NCBI GenBank assembly: GCA_910587475.1
Contig: CAJUMR010000011.1
Span: 1 to 64,000, forward strand
Direction: 5' to 3'
DNA: 64,000 nt
From: an uncultured Muribaculaceae bacterium
GTDB lineage: Bacteria > Bacteroidota > Bacteroidia > Bacteroidales > Muribaculaceae
A model generated the notes under the pieces. That model saw nothing but the letters and a program-made list of their open reading frames with translations. It had not been told where the DNA came from and searched no databases. Positions within the stretch are counted from its first letter, which is position 1. The number at the start of each line of letters is the position of its first letter. A program made the translations under genes and the position numbers. Positions 9,889 through 18,302 of the stretch are shown here, one piece after another.

Positions 9889-11496
9889 TCAGTTGAGAGC
9901 TGACTGCGAACGCGGCGCCACCACTCGGCGCACCGCACGCCGGATAGTCTTCCACTTCGGGAAGAATGCCGCAGGACGTATCGGTCCGTAACTTACGAGA
10001 ATGACGAGCAACGAGGCAATGCCTACTATCAGCAGCCAACCATAGATCTCCTTCATCGAAACCACCAGGGCCTGACGTTGAACGACGCCGAATAGTTGGC
10101 CGAGTGGCATGTGTGCTGCCGCAGGATTGACCGCATCAAACGACGCAGACATGATGGCTGCATTCTTTGCCATGACATGGCGGAGAAATTCGCCGATCAG
10201 CGCAGGTCCGAGAGTGGCACCCATTACAGCACCTGTGAAACCATTGATTGTCAATGCCTGGGGGAATACGAAGAAATGCAGGCCGCTCTGAACAATCGAT
10301 GTAAGGAATACGATGGAAATAATCACCGATCCCGCCCCGCGCAGGAAGAGCGGCACAAAAAGCATCTCTTTCTCTACGTCGTAGTCGATCAAGAAATAGA
10401 AATAGGCGAGATAAGCGACGGCAAAGGCAAAGCCAATGGCAGTCATAGTCTTATAGCGCCAACGCCTGAGGCAGAAAGTGGCGTAGGTGATGGCAACACC
10501 GACGATTATGCCCGCAAAGACATACCAGTTGAGATCGACCATGTTTGTCTCGTCGAAACCGAGGATTGCTTCAGCATAACTGTGCTCAAACACATGCTCG
10601 GTGGCCATGATGGTGAAGAACACGAGATAGACAACGGTCGCTCTTATGACGTTGCGGTTGGTAAGAGCCTGAAACGACACATAGGGATGATGGAGAAACG
10701 ATGCTCTCCACAGATTTATGGCCAGGGCAACAGTTCCAAGCAGCGTTGCCCCCACGATCTCACGTGAGTCCCACCAATCATAGAAATTGCCGTAGACACA
10801 TATGAATGTGAAGCATAGCATCACGACGCTCCACAATCCGGCGCCGATCCAATCGATGCCGAGCAGAGGGATCTGCATCGGCCCCTTGACGGGCTTGACA
10901 AGAGCCAAGACCATGACCATCATCAGCACCAGCAGAGCCACCATGATCCAGTGCATATACTCCCACTGCCAGAAAAACGCAGTGTAGACCGTCGCCACAC
11001 CGCTGAGTTGTATGACGCCGTCGACAATGAGATAGACATAGCAGAAGAATACGGCCATGTCGCGGGTAGGTGTGATCCACAGCTGAATCGTCGAGTTACA
11101 GGCAAACGTGGCCCACATGCGGAACCACCCGGCTATGAAGCACACAATGACAAGCACAGGAACAGACGATGTGTTGGCGCAGATGACAGTCGACACCAGC
11201 AGCACGATGCAGCATGCAAGCAGCGACACGCGGTTGGAGAAACGGAATTTGAGCCTGAACATCACTGCAAAATTGATCGACATGCCGACAAGCTGCGCAT
11301 AGCCGGCCATCAAAATGTCTTCCTGCATGAGCGCCGTCGTTCCGACCATGTCAGACACAGCCGCAAGATAGAGTCCGCCGGAAAACTGGATGATCAGGAC
11401 AAAGAAAATGAATAGCCAGGGTTTCAGCCACCTCGGTATGCAATCGGGCACATCGGGGATGTCGAAAGGCCCCTGGGGAGCATGCCAGTCGCCCAT
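9889..11496 (-). CDS. MFS efflux transporter, DHA2/EmrB-like
   Basis: Inner-membrane drug:H+ antiporter-type protein (535 aa from the ATG at 11496). About 14 hydrophobic segments are visible, as expected for the DHA2 family. The protein is transcribed last in a TolC-HlyD-MFS operon, the standard tripartite layout. An in-frame TTG at 11502 would overlap the HlyD gene; I prefer the ATG two bases after the HlyD stop. The classic DHA2 motif C is not clear to me, which fits the divergent Bacteroidetes branch. The substrate is unknown. A good intrinsic terminator follows at 9776-9814. Confidence 0.85.
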   Translation of the reverse strand: MGDWHAPQGPFDIPDVPDCIPRWLKPWLFIFFVLIIQFSGGLYLAAVSDMVGTTALMQEDILMAGYAQLVGMSINFAVMFRLKFRFSNRVSLLACCIVLLVSTVICANTSSVPVLVIVCFIAGWFRMWATFACNSTIQLWITPTRDMAVFFCYVYLIVDGVIQLSGVATVYTAFFWQWEYMHWIMVALLVLMMVMVLALVKPVKGPMQIPLLGIDWIGAGLWSVVMLCFTFICVYGNFYDWWDSREIVGATLLGTVALAINLWRASFLHHPYVSFQALTNRNVIRATVVYLVFFTIMATEHVFEHSYAEAILGFDETNMVDLNWYVFAGIIVGVAITYATFCLRRWRYKTMTAIGFAFAVAYLAYFYFLIDYDVEKEMLFVPLFLRGAGSVIISIVFLTSIVQSGLHFFVFPQALTINGFTGAVMGATLGPALIGEFLRHVMAKNAAIMSASFDAVNPAAAHMPLGQLFGVVQRQALVVSMKEIYGWLLIVGIASLLVILVSYGPIRPAAFFPKWKTIRRAVRRVVAPRSQSALN

Positions 11497-11498
11497 GA

Positions 11499-12530
11499 TC
11501 AATATTTCACCTCACATTCGACATTCATGCCTGCGCGCAGCTTGTCCATCAGTTCGGGAGAATTTCCCTCGAACTCGATGCGCACCGGTATGCGCTGGCG
11601 CACCTTCACAAAGTTGCCTGCCGAGTTGTCCTGGGGCAGCAATGACAGGCTTGCACCTGTCGCCTTAGACAGCGCCACTACGCGTCCGCTGAACACTTCT
11701 CCGGGGATGGCATCGACGCGGATCTCGACTTCGCTGCCCGGGTGAATGTTGGCGGTCTGAGTTTCCTTGTAATTGGCCGTTACCCACACATCGCCTTCGT
11801 CGACAACGTCGAGCAGGGTCTGACCGGGCTGCACGAGCTGTCCTACCTGTATGAGCTTACGAGATGTGTAGCCGTCGCACGGAGCTACGAGCACACAGTA
11901 TGACAGATCGAGTTCTGCCATGTCGAGACGGGCTTTTGCGAGTTCGATTCCGGCATCGTTCTGAGATATGCGCTCGCGGGTCTCTGCCACGACCGAAGAT
12001 GTCGCCGACCGCTGACGCGCAAGCATCTCGTAACGGGCCTTCTTGGCCTCATAGTCAGTCTTTGCGGCGTCATACTGCTGGCGAGTGACAGCGTCTTTGG
12101 CCAACAGCGACTTGTAGCGCTCGAAATCAGTGGCAGCATTGTCCATAACGACCTTTGCCTCAGCTATCGAGGCCTCAGTGACAGCCACATTGGCCGACGC
12201 AACGCCTACCGACCGATTGGCCACATCGCGCGCGGCCAGAGCGTTCTCATAGTCGGCCTTTGCCTGCGCTACCCTCAGACGCATGTCGGCGTCGTCGATG
12301 ACTACGAGAGTGTCGCCCTTGCTGACTTTCTCATATTCATTGAAACGGATTTCTTTTATGTAGCCTTGCACGCGGCTGTTGACCGGCACTACCTGACGGC
12401 ACACCTGAGCGTTGTCGGTAAACTCGACGTTGCCGAGATGAATGAACTTGCTTCCGATCCATATGGCAGCTCCAACGATGACGGCGAGCGTGATGATATA
12501 TGACAATATTTTTTTGTTGCGGTGGTTCAT
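11499..12530 (-). CDS. HlyD/EmrA-family membrane fusion protein
   Basis: Periplasmic adaptor (343 aa) linking the MFS pump to the outer-membrane channel. One N-terminal membrane anchor (about residues 8-27) is followed by a split biotinyl-lipoyl domain (VPVNSRVQGYIKEI and later APCDGYTSRKLIQVGQLVQPGQ). Between them is a long Ala-rich alpha-helical hairpin (about 85-205), and beta-barrel sequence follows. The start overlaps the tolC-like stop by four bases (ATGA). Confidence 0.92.
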   Translation of the reverse strand: MNHRNKKILSYIITLAVIVGAAIWIGSKFIHLGNVEFTDNAQVCRQVVPVNSRVQGYIKEIRFNEYEKVSKGDTLVVIDDADMRLRVAQAKADYENALAARDVANRSVGVASANVAVTEASIAEAKVVMDNAATDFERYKSLLAKDAVTRQQYDAAKTDYEAKKARYEMLARQRSATSSVVAETRERISQNDAGIELAKARLDMAELDLSYCVLVAPCDGYTSRKLIQVGQLVQPGQTLLDVVDEGDVWVTANYKETQTANIHPGSEVEIRVDAIPGEVFSGRVVALSKATGASLSLLPQDNSAGNFVKVRQRIPVRIEFEGNSPELMDKLRAGMNVECEVKY

Positions 12531-13846
12531 ATCTTTCCAGAGGTAAATAGAAGTTTATAATAATAGTAGATAATGTTGATGCGGGCATTGACGAGCTGCT
12601 GCTCTGCATCGAGTTTTGCGTTGACCGCATCGAGCATGTCGGTGATGAGCGCCATGTCGGTCGCATAGCGGGTCGAAGTGGTGTGATAGTTGATTTCGGC
12701 CAGCTCCACGCTCTTGGTCTGAGTTTTCAGCTCCTCGTAGGCTTCGAGATAGCGGACATGGTCGGCGCGCACCGACATTTCGAGCCCTTCGCGGGCAACT
12801 TCAAGCTGCTCGGCGGCCTTGCGTGTCGCAATGCGGCTGCGCGACAATGATTTGTTTGTCTTGTAGAGCGACGACAGATTGTAGCTCACCCCGACGCCTA
12901 CATACCAGTAGCTGAGGTTGCGGTTGATGGGTGGTACTTCGACCAGAATCGGGCCGTCGATAGTCCATCCGGCCTGTACACCGATTTTCGGCAAGCGGTC
13001 GGCTTTGACGATGGCTTCGGCCTTGCGGCTCATCTCCACGCCCGCCCTCGCGAGCTTCAAAGACGGAGCATTGTCAGAAGCCTCACTCTGCCACCAAGCC
13101 TCTCCGTCGACAGGCAAAGCTCTCGTCAACAGCGTCGAATCGGGAACGATGCGGGTGTCGTCGGGCAATCCGGCCGTCACCACAAGGTTGTGGTTAAGGA
13201 TGTCGAGAGTATTGTCGAGCTTGACAAGCTGCAGCTCGAGATTGCTGACCAACAGCTCATAGCGGGTTATATCATTGTGGAGAGCAACCCCCTGCTCGTA
13301 GCGGGCGGTCATCTCGGCGAGCACCTTGCGTGCCTGGGCAATGTTATGCTCGACAACGGTGCGTAGATTGGCGCACTTATAGATATCGAGATAGAAGCCG
13401 GCGAGTTGAAACCTGATATTGTCGCGTTCAAAGTCAGTGGCATATCTCGCAGCCGTCGACTTAATCTCAGAGAGGGCAATAGCATTGGAAACTGCGCCGC
13501 CGGTGAATACGGGTTGCGAAATGTTGATGCCAAGACCGTTGCCGAAATGAGGGATCGGCGCACGCTGGTAGTCCGACATGTTGCGGTCGGTGGTGAAACC
13601 GTCGCCGATATAGCTCAACGACAGAGAAGCGTTGATGTCGGGCAGCCACGCGCTGCGGGCGACACTCACCTCCTGGCGGGCCTCACTTTCGGCGGTTATC
13701 GACGGACGTAGACGGGCGCTGTTGGTCTCGGCGACCTCGAAGATCTCTTCGAGAGTCATGACCGATGAGTCGCGACCGTCAGCACACACCCCGCCGCCCA
13801 ACAAGCCTGCACACAGCAGACCTGCGAGCAATCGAAGATTGTTCAT
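12527..13846 (-). CDS. TolC-family outer membrane efflux protein
   Basis: Outer-membrane channel component (439 aa) of the tripartite pump. A signal peptide ends near residue 22 (GGVCADG). The body has the two OEP repeats of long amphipathic helices, for example SITAESEARQEVSVARSAWLPDINASLSLSY and the matching second-half block AGVEMSRKAEAIVKADRLPKIGVQAGW. It is first in the operon and is translationally coupled to the HlyD gene. The promoter was not identified with confidence; the upstream region is described separately. Confidence 0.92.
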   Translation of the reverse strand: MNNLRLLAGLLCAGLLGGGVCADGRDSSVMTLEEIFEVAETNSARLRPSITAESEARQEVSVARSAWLPDINASLSLSYIGDGFTTDRNMSDYQRAPIPHFGNGLGINISQPVFTGGAVSNAIALSEIKSTAARYATDFERDNIRFQLAGFYLDIYKCANLRTVVEHNIAQARKVLAEMTARYEQGVALHNDITRYELLVSNLELQLVKLDNTLDILNHNLVVTAGLPDDTRIVPDSTLLTRALPVDGEAWWQSEASDNAPSLKLARAGVEMSRKAEAIVKADRLPKIGVQAGWTIDGPILVEVPPINRNLSYWYVGVGVSYNLSSLYKTNKSLSRSRIATRKAAEQLEVAREGLEMSVRADHVRYLEAYEELKTQTKSVELAEINYHTTSTRYATDMALITDMLDAVNAKLDAEQQLVNARINIIYYYYKLLFTSGKI

Positions 13847-14100
13847 AAACTTGTATTAAAATGTGAAAAAGATTGATTGATCGAGATTTAACGGCAATTT
13901 ACAAGTAGCCGACGCAGCGGTGACACTGCGTTATAATCCATAGGCGGGAGTAGCGATTGTGTACTCTTCCAATTCTCTTTAAAAGCGTAATTTTGTACTG
14001 CAGCTTTGCAGATTGATATCGTTGGGATAGCGTCTGTCATACATAGCAGCTCTTTGTGAACCGCAGTGCAAAATTACAAAAAAAATTTCAGACAACGAAA
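13847..14100. other. Non-coding region upstream of efflux operon
   Basis: No gene seen. It contains a possible hairpin at 13912-13931 (arms ACGCAG/CTGCGT, longer with a G-U pair on the minus strand) that would lie in the efflux-operon leader, and a long imperfect inverted repeat (13987-14077). TAATTTTG at 14076-14069 on the minus strand fits a -7 box for the efflux operon, but its best upstream TTG leaves only 16 nt. Confidence 0.45.
13987..14077. repeat. Inverted repeat with facing TAATTTTG boxes
   Basis: Arms 13987-14001 and 14063-14077 match at 14 of 15 positions. Each arm contains TAATTTTG reading inward. The 61-bp centre shows no gene. It could be a regulator site, a decayed element end or two opposed promoters. 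Confidence 0.5.
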
Positions 14101-14130
14101 CCGCCTGCCGGAATAGGTTCCGACAGGCGG
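14101..14130 (-). terminator. Hairpin after the LEA-like lipoprotein gene
   Basis: Arms CCGCCTG/CAGGCGG plus an inner CGGA/TCCG form a strong stem 28 bp past the stop at 14158. The T-run right after the stem on the minus strand is short, but a T-rich stretch follows. A second small hairpin (14134-14149) lies between it and the gene. Confidence 0.55.
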
Positions 14131-14157
14131 CTGACAACCAAGTGGTTGTGTGAGTTT

Positions 14158-14724
14158 TTATTTATTTACGAGTTCGTTGAGTTTATTCTGTGCGGCATCT
14201 TTGACCTCAGAAGCTTTATCGCTTACTGCATCTTTGACATCCGAAGCCTTATCGCTGACAGCGTCCTTGACTTCCGATGCTTTGTCGCTTACCGCATCTT
14301 TGACTTCGCCAAGCTTTTCGGCAGCTGCATCTTTTGCGTTATCTGCAGCCGAAGCAATGCTGTCGCCTGCAACCGATGCTGCTTCCTTGGCCTTGTCCAG
14401 GGCATCAGACCCAGCGGTCGGGACTTTGTCGACAAACGATTTGACGGTTTCGAACGCACCTGCAAGAGCCGGAGCTTTATCCTTGACAACGGGTTCGACT
14501 TCTGCAAGATATTTTTTCGCCTCATCGATCTTTCCTTCATCGACAAGTTTCTGAACGTAGGCCTTTGCCTGATCAACATAAGCGGCTATGCTGTCGGTAT
14601 TGGTGCAGTTCTCAATTTTTGCCTTGAAGTCAGATGCCTGGGTATTAGCCGAGTTGCCTGAACCGGAGCAAGCTCCGAGCGCCATAACTGCCACAAGGGC
14701 AACGGGAAGTAAAATCTTTTTCAT
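14158..14724 (-). CDS. Lipoprotein with LEA-like 11-residue repeats
   Basis: Secreted lipoprotein of 188 aa. The signal peptide MKKILLPVALVAVMALGACS gives a lipobox cysteine at residue 19. An in-frame upstream ATG would put the signal 23 residues in, so I start at 14724. The C-terminal half is Ala/Lys/Asp/Ser rich and repeats an 11-residue unit (KDAVSDKASEV and variants) about four times, giving an amphipathic helix as in group 3 LEA proteins and apolipoproteins. The DNA repeats in 33-bp steps (14195-14293). I do not recognise a specific family; a stress or envelope-spacer role is a guess. No promoter is clear. Confidence 0.75.
   Translation of the reverse strand: MKKILLPVALVAVMALGACSGSGNSANTQASDFKAKIENCTNTDSIAAYVDQAKAYVQKLVDEGKIDEAKKYLAEVEPVVKDKAPALAGAFETVKSFVDKVPTAGSDALDKAKEAASVAGDSIASAADNAKDAAAEKLGEVKDAVSDKASEVKDAVSDKASDVKDAVSDKASEVKDAAQNKLNELVNK
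14195..14293 (-). repeat. 33-bp coding tandem repeat, three copies plus partial
   Basis: Units begin at 14195, 14228 and 14261, with a partial fourth at 14294. They are similar but not identical and encode the 11-residue helical repeat of the lipoprotein. The copy number may vary between strains. Confidence 0.85.
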
Positions 14725-14802
14725 AACTTTTGAATTTTGATTAGATGGAATTTGTACCATATTATAAAATGACTCCAAAGCCAAAAAGTTCATGATACAT
14801 AA

Positions 14803-14843
14803 TAAAAACAGAGAGACCGCCTCAATGAAAAGCGATCTCCCTG
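14803..14843 (-). terminator. Intrinsic terminator after FKBP operon
   Basis: On the minus strand an imperfect stem (CAG, GAGA and CGC blocks pairing across 14809-14843) is followed by TTTTT. It starts 26 bp past the stop of the last FKBP gene at 14869. Confidence 0.75.
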
Positions 14844-14868
14844 TAAGATATCTATTATGGGACTACTA

Positions 14869-15771
14869 TCAGTTTACTTCGATAACTTCCACTTCGTAGA
14901 CAATCGTTTCGTTGGGGCCTACGTTGCGCGACGGGATGCCGTTGACGCCGTAAGCGATCGAGCCGGGAACATAGAACACAGCCTTACCGCCGGTCTGAAG
15001 CATTTTCAGACCTTCAGCAAAACCGGGAGTGACGTTCGAAAGATAAGCAGTGCGACCTGTGTCGGCGGTCTTCACGATCTCAGAGCCGTCGATTTTTTTC
15101 TCGACATATTTGATTTTGAGACGGTTTGAATCAGCTACCTTGTCACCTTTACCGACAGTTTCGATCTTATATGCGAGGCCGCTGTCGGTCTTTTTGATTT
15201 CGGGATCGGCAGCCATTGCAGCAGAGATGAATGCTTCGCCGTCGGCGGCGTTCTTGAGTGCTTCGGGAGATGAAGCCTTGCGGGCTTCTTCACGAGCCTG
15301 CTTCTCCTGCTGAACACGATTTACCAGACCCTGATAGAATGCATATGCACGCTGTGCTTCATCCTGGTCAATAGAGTCCTGGAGGAATGCTTTCTTGAAG
15401 TTGTTGAGCATGAGCGAACGGTCGACATTGATGCCGAGCTCCTCGAGCTGCTTCATCTCGTTGAGCATCTGCAGACCAAACTGTATGCCGATCTGAGTGC
15501 CTCGGCTTTCGCCGGCACCAAACACGAGCTGGATGCCTTTGATAATGTCTTCTTTCGACACAGTGGCCTCTCTCTGCATCATCGGATAGTTGCTGAGGAC
15601 AGCCTGGCCGATGTATGCGCCCTGAGCGATCGAGATAGAGTCGACAGTGGCCTTTGAAACAGTTGTGTCGGCTTCGCAAGCGCCATCGGCGCACGATCCT
15701 TTGCCGCAGCAAGAGGTCATTGACGCAAGGGCCAATGACGCCACACAAGCGGCTGTAAATAATTTTTTCAT
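14869..15771 (-). CDS. FKBP-type peptidyl-prolyl isomerase, lipoprotein
   Basis: Peptidyl-prolyl cis-trans isomerase (300 aa) with a lipoprotein signal peptide: MKKLFTAACVASLALASMTSCC, lipobox Cys near 21. The N-terminal FKBP_N dimerisation domain (about 50-190) is helical; the FKBP_C domain (about 195-300) has LKIKYVEKKIDGSEI, PGFAEGLKMLQTGGKAVFYVPGSIAYG and the closing NETIVYEVEVIEV. An in-frame ATG at 15816 overlaps the upstream gene by ATGA, but would put 15 extra residues before the signal peptide, so I prefer 15771. Third of three consecutive FKBPs; this one is probably membrane-anchored in the periplasm. Confidence 0.92.
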   Translation of the reverse strand: MKKLFTAACVASLALASMTSCCGKGSCADGACEADTTVSKATVDSISIAQGAYIGQAVLSNYPMMQREATVSKEDIIKGIQLVFGAGESRGTQIGIQFGLQMLNEMKQLEELGINVDRSLMLNNFKKAFLQDSIDQDEAQRAYAFYQGLVNRVQQEKQAREEARKASSPEALKNAADGEAFISAAMAADPEIKKTDSGLAYKIETVGKGDKVADSNRLKIKYVEKKIDGSEIVKTADTGRTAYLSNVTPGFAEGLKMLQTGGKAVFYVPGSIAYGVNGIPSRNVGPNETIVYEVEVIEVN

Positions 15772-15812
15772 CGTTGTTTTTGATTTAATGACTATATAAT
15801 TCTTATTTGTTA

Positions 15813-16523
15813 TCACTGAACTGACGGCTTAGGCACGATCTGGAGCAGTTCGATCGTGAAGTCGAGCGCCGCACCGGGAGGAATGTCACCGGGAACCCCG
15901 CGCTCGCCATAACCGAGCGATGCGGGCATAACGATGCGGTATGTACCGCCGGGTTTCATCATCTTGAGCCCTTCGCTGAACCCCGGCACAAGCCTGTCGA
16001 CATCGAAGGTCACGGGCATTTCCGACCTGTCGAAAACCGAGCCATCGGACAAGGCCCCGACATAGTTGACCACTACATCGTCGCCTTTGGCCGGAGTGAC
16101 ACCTTCGCCCTCGGTTATAACCTGAAACACGAGTCCGGAAGGGGTTCGCACAGCTCCCGGGACGGCAGCAGCCTCGTCGAGAAACCGTTGTTGAGCCTCG
16201 GGCGAAAACACGCTGTCGACATAGGCCCGCTGATGAGCCTCGACGCTGCGGTCGATGATGGCATATGCCTGATCATAACTGTAAGGCATCGGAGCGCCGT
16301 CGACAATGTCGGCGAGCATCTTCATCAGCGCCGGGCGGTCGAGCGACAGTCCGAGGCGCTCGATATTGTCGACCGACCCTTTTAAAGCCGTGCCGAGAAC
16401 AGTCGCGGCCGCTGCAGTGACGCTGTCGGCCGGCGATGAAGCAATGGCCTGCGCGGCCGCCGGCATCGCAGATGCCGCCAGTGCACAGGCCATCGATAAT
16501 GCAATATGACGCTTGAGCATCAT
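15813..16523 (-). CDS. FKBP-type peptidyl-prolyl isomerase, periplasmic
   Basis: Prolyl isomerase of 236 aa with a cleavable signal peptide (hydrophobic to about residue 24, AAAQA). The FKBP_N part is shorter than in its neighbours, and the FKBP_C domain is complete (DDVVVNYVGALSDGSVFDRSE, PGFSEGLKMMKPGGTYRIVMPASLGYGERG). No lipobox is present, so it is probably soluble in the periplasm. It overlaps the upstream FKBP gene by four bases. Confidence 0.92.
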   Translation of the reverse strand: MMLKRHIALSMACALAASAMPAAAQAIASSPADSVTAAAATVLGTALKGSVDNIERLGLSLDRPALMKMLADIVDGAPMPYSYDQAYAIIDRSVEAHQRAYVDSVFSPEAQQRFLDEAAAVPGAVRTPSGLVFQVITEGEGVTPAKGDDVVVNYVGALSDGSVFDRSEMPVTFDVDRLVPGFSEGLKMMKPGGTYRIVMPASLGYGERGVPGDIPPGAALDFTIELLQIVPKPSVQ

Positions 16524-17152
16524 TTCTTACCAACTATCTCGAGGAGCGAAACGTCGAAGATCAGCGTCTGGTTGGGGCCGATCACGCCGCCTGCACCCTG
16601 CGGACCGTAGGCGAGAGCCGACGGGATGAAAAGTCGCCATGTCGAGCCTACGCTCATCAATTGCAGGGCTTCCACCCATCCGGGTATCACCTGAGTGACG
16701 CCGAACGTAGCGGGAACTCCGCGCTCTTCGCTCGAATCAAACACAGTGCCGTCGATCAGCTTGCCTGTGTAGTGCACTACAACCTGATCCGATGCCAGAG
16801 GTTTGGCGCCGTCGCCCTCTTTGAGCACTTCGTACTGAAGACCGCTTTCGGTTGTTTTCACTTCGACACGCTTGCCGTTCTCAGCGAGGAATTCCTCACC
16901 GGCCTTTGCATTGACGTCGGCCATTGCGGCAGCTGCTTTCTGCTGCTTTGCTTCGAGTTCGGTGAAGAATTTCTGTATCTCGGCCTTTGCATCGTCATAG
17001 CTCATCTTGGGTTGAGCTCCGTCAAACACGGCAGCCACACCGTCGGCGAAATCCTGCACATTGATTTTCTCAATGCCCGACGCGCGGAAATTGTTGCCCA
17101 TGCTCAGACCGAGAGCATAACTCAAGCTGTCAAATTCGTTTTTATTTTCCAT
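16520..17152 (-). CDS. FKBP-type peptidyl-prolyl isomerase, cytoplasmic
   Basis: FklB/FkpA-like prolyl isomerase of 210 aa. It lacks a signal peptide (MENKNEFDSLSYALGLSMG...), so it should act in the cytoplasm. The FKBP_N domain covers about 5-95 and the FKBP_C domain about 110-208 (QVVVHYTGKLIDGTVFDSSEERG, IPGWVEALQLMSVGSTWRLFIPSALAYG). It is first of the FKBP trio and lies 71 bp after panB on the same strand. No promoter or terminator is obvious between them, so it may be cotranscribed with panB. Confidence 0.92.
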   Translation of the reverse strand: MENKNEFDSLSYALGLSMGNNFRASGIEKINVQDFADGVAAVFDGAQPKMSYDDAKAEIQKFFTELEAKQQKAAAAMADVNAKAGEEFLAENGKRVEVKTTESGLQYEVLKEGDGAKPLASDQVVVHYTGKLIDGTVFDSSEERGVPATFGVTQVIPGWVEALQLMSVGSTWRLFIPSALAYGPQGAGGVIGPNQTLIFDVSLLEIVGKK

Positions 17153-17223
17153 AATGTTTTATGTTGTTTTTATATTTATCTAATGTAAGAATAACAAAAA
17201 CCGAGCCAAAAAGTTGAAGCGGA

Positions 17224-18045
17224 TCAATAAGACTCAGATTCGTTGGGGAAGTCAGAAGTCTTTACATCGTCGATGTAGTGCGACACTGCTTCGTTGATGA
17301 TCGTCGAAAGATCGGCATATCGACGCAGGAACTTCGGCGAGAAGCCTTTGTTGATGCCGAGCATGTCGTGCATCACGAGCACCTGTCCGTCGGTGCCGTT
17401 GCCCGCACCGATGCCGATCGTCGGGATCGACACAGCTTCTGACACACGTTTTGCCAACTTGGCAGGTATCTTTTCGAGAACCAGCGCGAAGCAACCGATC
17501 TCCTCCAGCATTTTTGCGTCGGCAATGAGTTTCTCGGCCTCAGCCTCATCCTTTGCACGCACGGCATAAGTGCCGAACTTGTTGATCGACTGCGGAGTCA
17601 GACCGAGGTGACCCATCACGGGTATTCCGGCCGAAAGGATGCGTTCGATCGACTCGCGTATCTCAGCTCCACCTTCGATCTTCACAGCCTCAGCGTGGCT
17701 CTCTTTCATGATGCGCACAGCCGAAGTCAACGCCTCGATAGGATTTCCCTGATAAGTGCCGAAAGGCATGTCGCACACAACAAGCGCGCGGTTTGTGCCT
17801 TTAACGACGCTCTTAGCGTGGTAGATCATCTGGTCAAGAGTCATCGGAAGTGTTGTCATGTTGCCGGCCATCACATTTGACGCCGAGTCACCGACGAGAA
17901 TCACATCCATTCCTGCCTCGTCGATGAGCTTTGCCATCGAATAATCGTAAGCTGTCAGCATTGCAATCTTCTCGCCGCGACGTTTCATCTCGATGAGTCG
18001 CATCGTCGTCACTTTGCGGTCTTTGTCTACTGTATTGGTTGACAT
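17224..18045 (-). CDS. panB: 3-methyl-2-oxobutanoate hydroxymethyltransferase
   Basis: Cytoplasmic enzyme of pantothenate/CoA synthesis that adds a hydroxymethyl group from methylene-THF to alpha-ketoisovalerate. From the ATG at 18045 it is 273 aa, the normal size. Conserved blocks are [25 protein letters not shown] (metal-binding Asp), [11 protein letters not shown] (second Asp), AVKIEGG (Glu), [11 protein letters not shown] and PTIGIGAG. Longer in-frame starts reach upstream into the promoter region. A TAACTTTG box at 18130-18123 serves it. Note the CoA theme with coaX at 36197, though they are not linked here. Confidence 0.96.
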   Translation of the reverse strand: MSTNTVDKDRKVTTMRLIEMKRRGEKIAMLTAYDYSMAKLIDEAGMDVILVGDSASNVMAGNMTTLPMTLDQMIYHAKSVVKGTNRALVVCDMPFGTYQGNPIEALTSAVRIMKESHAEAVKIEGGAEIRESIERILSAGIPVMGHLGLTPQSINKFGTYAVRAKDEAEAEKLIADAKMLEEIGCFALVLEKIPAKLAKRVSEAVSIPTIGIGAGNGTDGQVLVMHDMLGINKGFSPKFLRRYADLSTIINEAVSHYIDDVKTSDFPNESESY

Positions 18046-18122
18046 AATGTTCTTTTGTTTTATAAATCTGATAGGATTGTCAAATGTTATAGAGCGGTTT
18101 AGGGACGCTCTCAAATTCGCGG

Positions 18123-18130
18123 CAAAGTTA
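18123..18130 (-). promoter_or_regulatory. Candidate -7 box for panB
   Basis: TAACTTTG on the minus strand, 78 bp before the panB ATG. The -33 region has no clean TTTG at 19-21 nt, so only this half is supported. Confidence 0.5.
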
Positions 18131-18204
18131 TACAATAAAAACCGAAGAAACAGCCTGTTTAAGATTTTTTTCAGGGCTAATGGCGATCAATGAGAAATAA
18201 TGAC

Positions 18205-18212
18205 TACCTTTG
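18205..18212 (+). promoter_or_regulatory. Candidate -7 box for gldE operon
   Basis: TACCTTTG matches TAnnTTTG and lies about 90 bp before the ATG at 18303. A clear -33 box was not found. Divergent from the panB promoter. Confidence 0.5.
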
Positions 18213-18302
18213 CAAAGTGATTGAGGTCACAACCAACTAATTGTTTAACTAATATCAGTAATCTTGGACATAGATCCTTTGCCGGCCTGCACGCCGTCAC
18301 TC

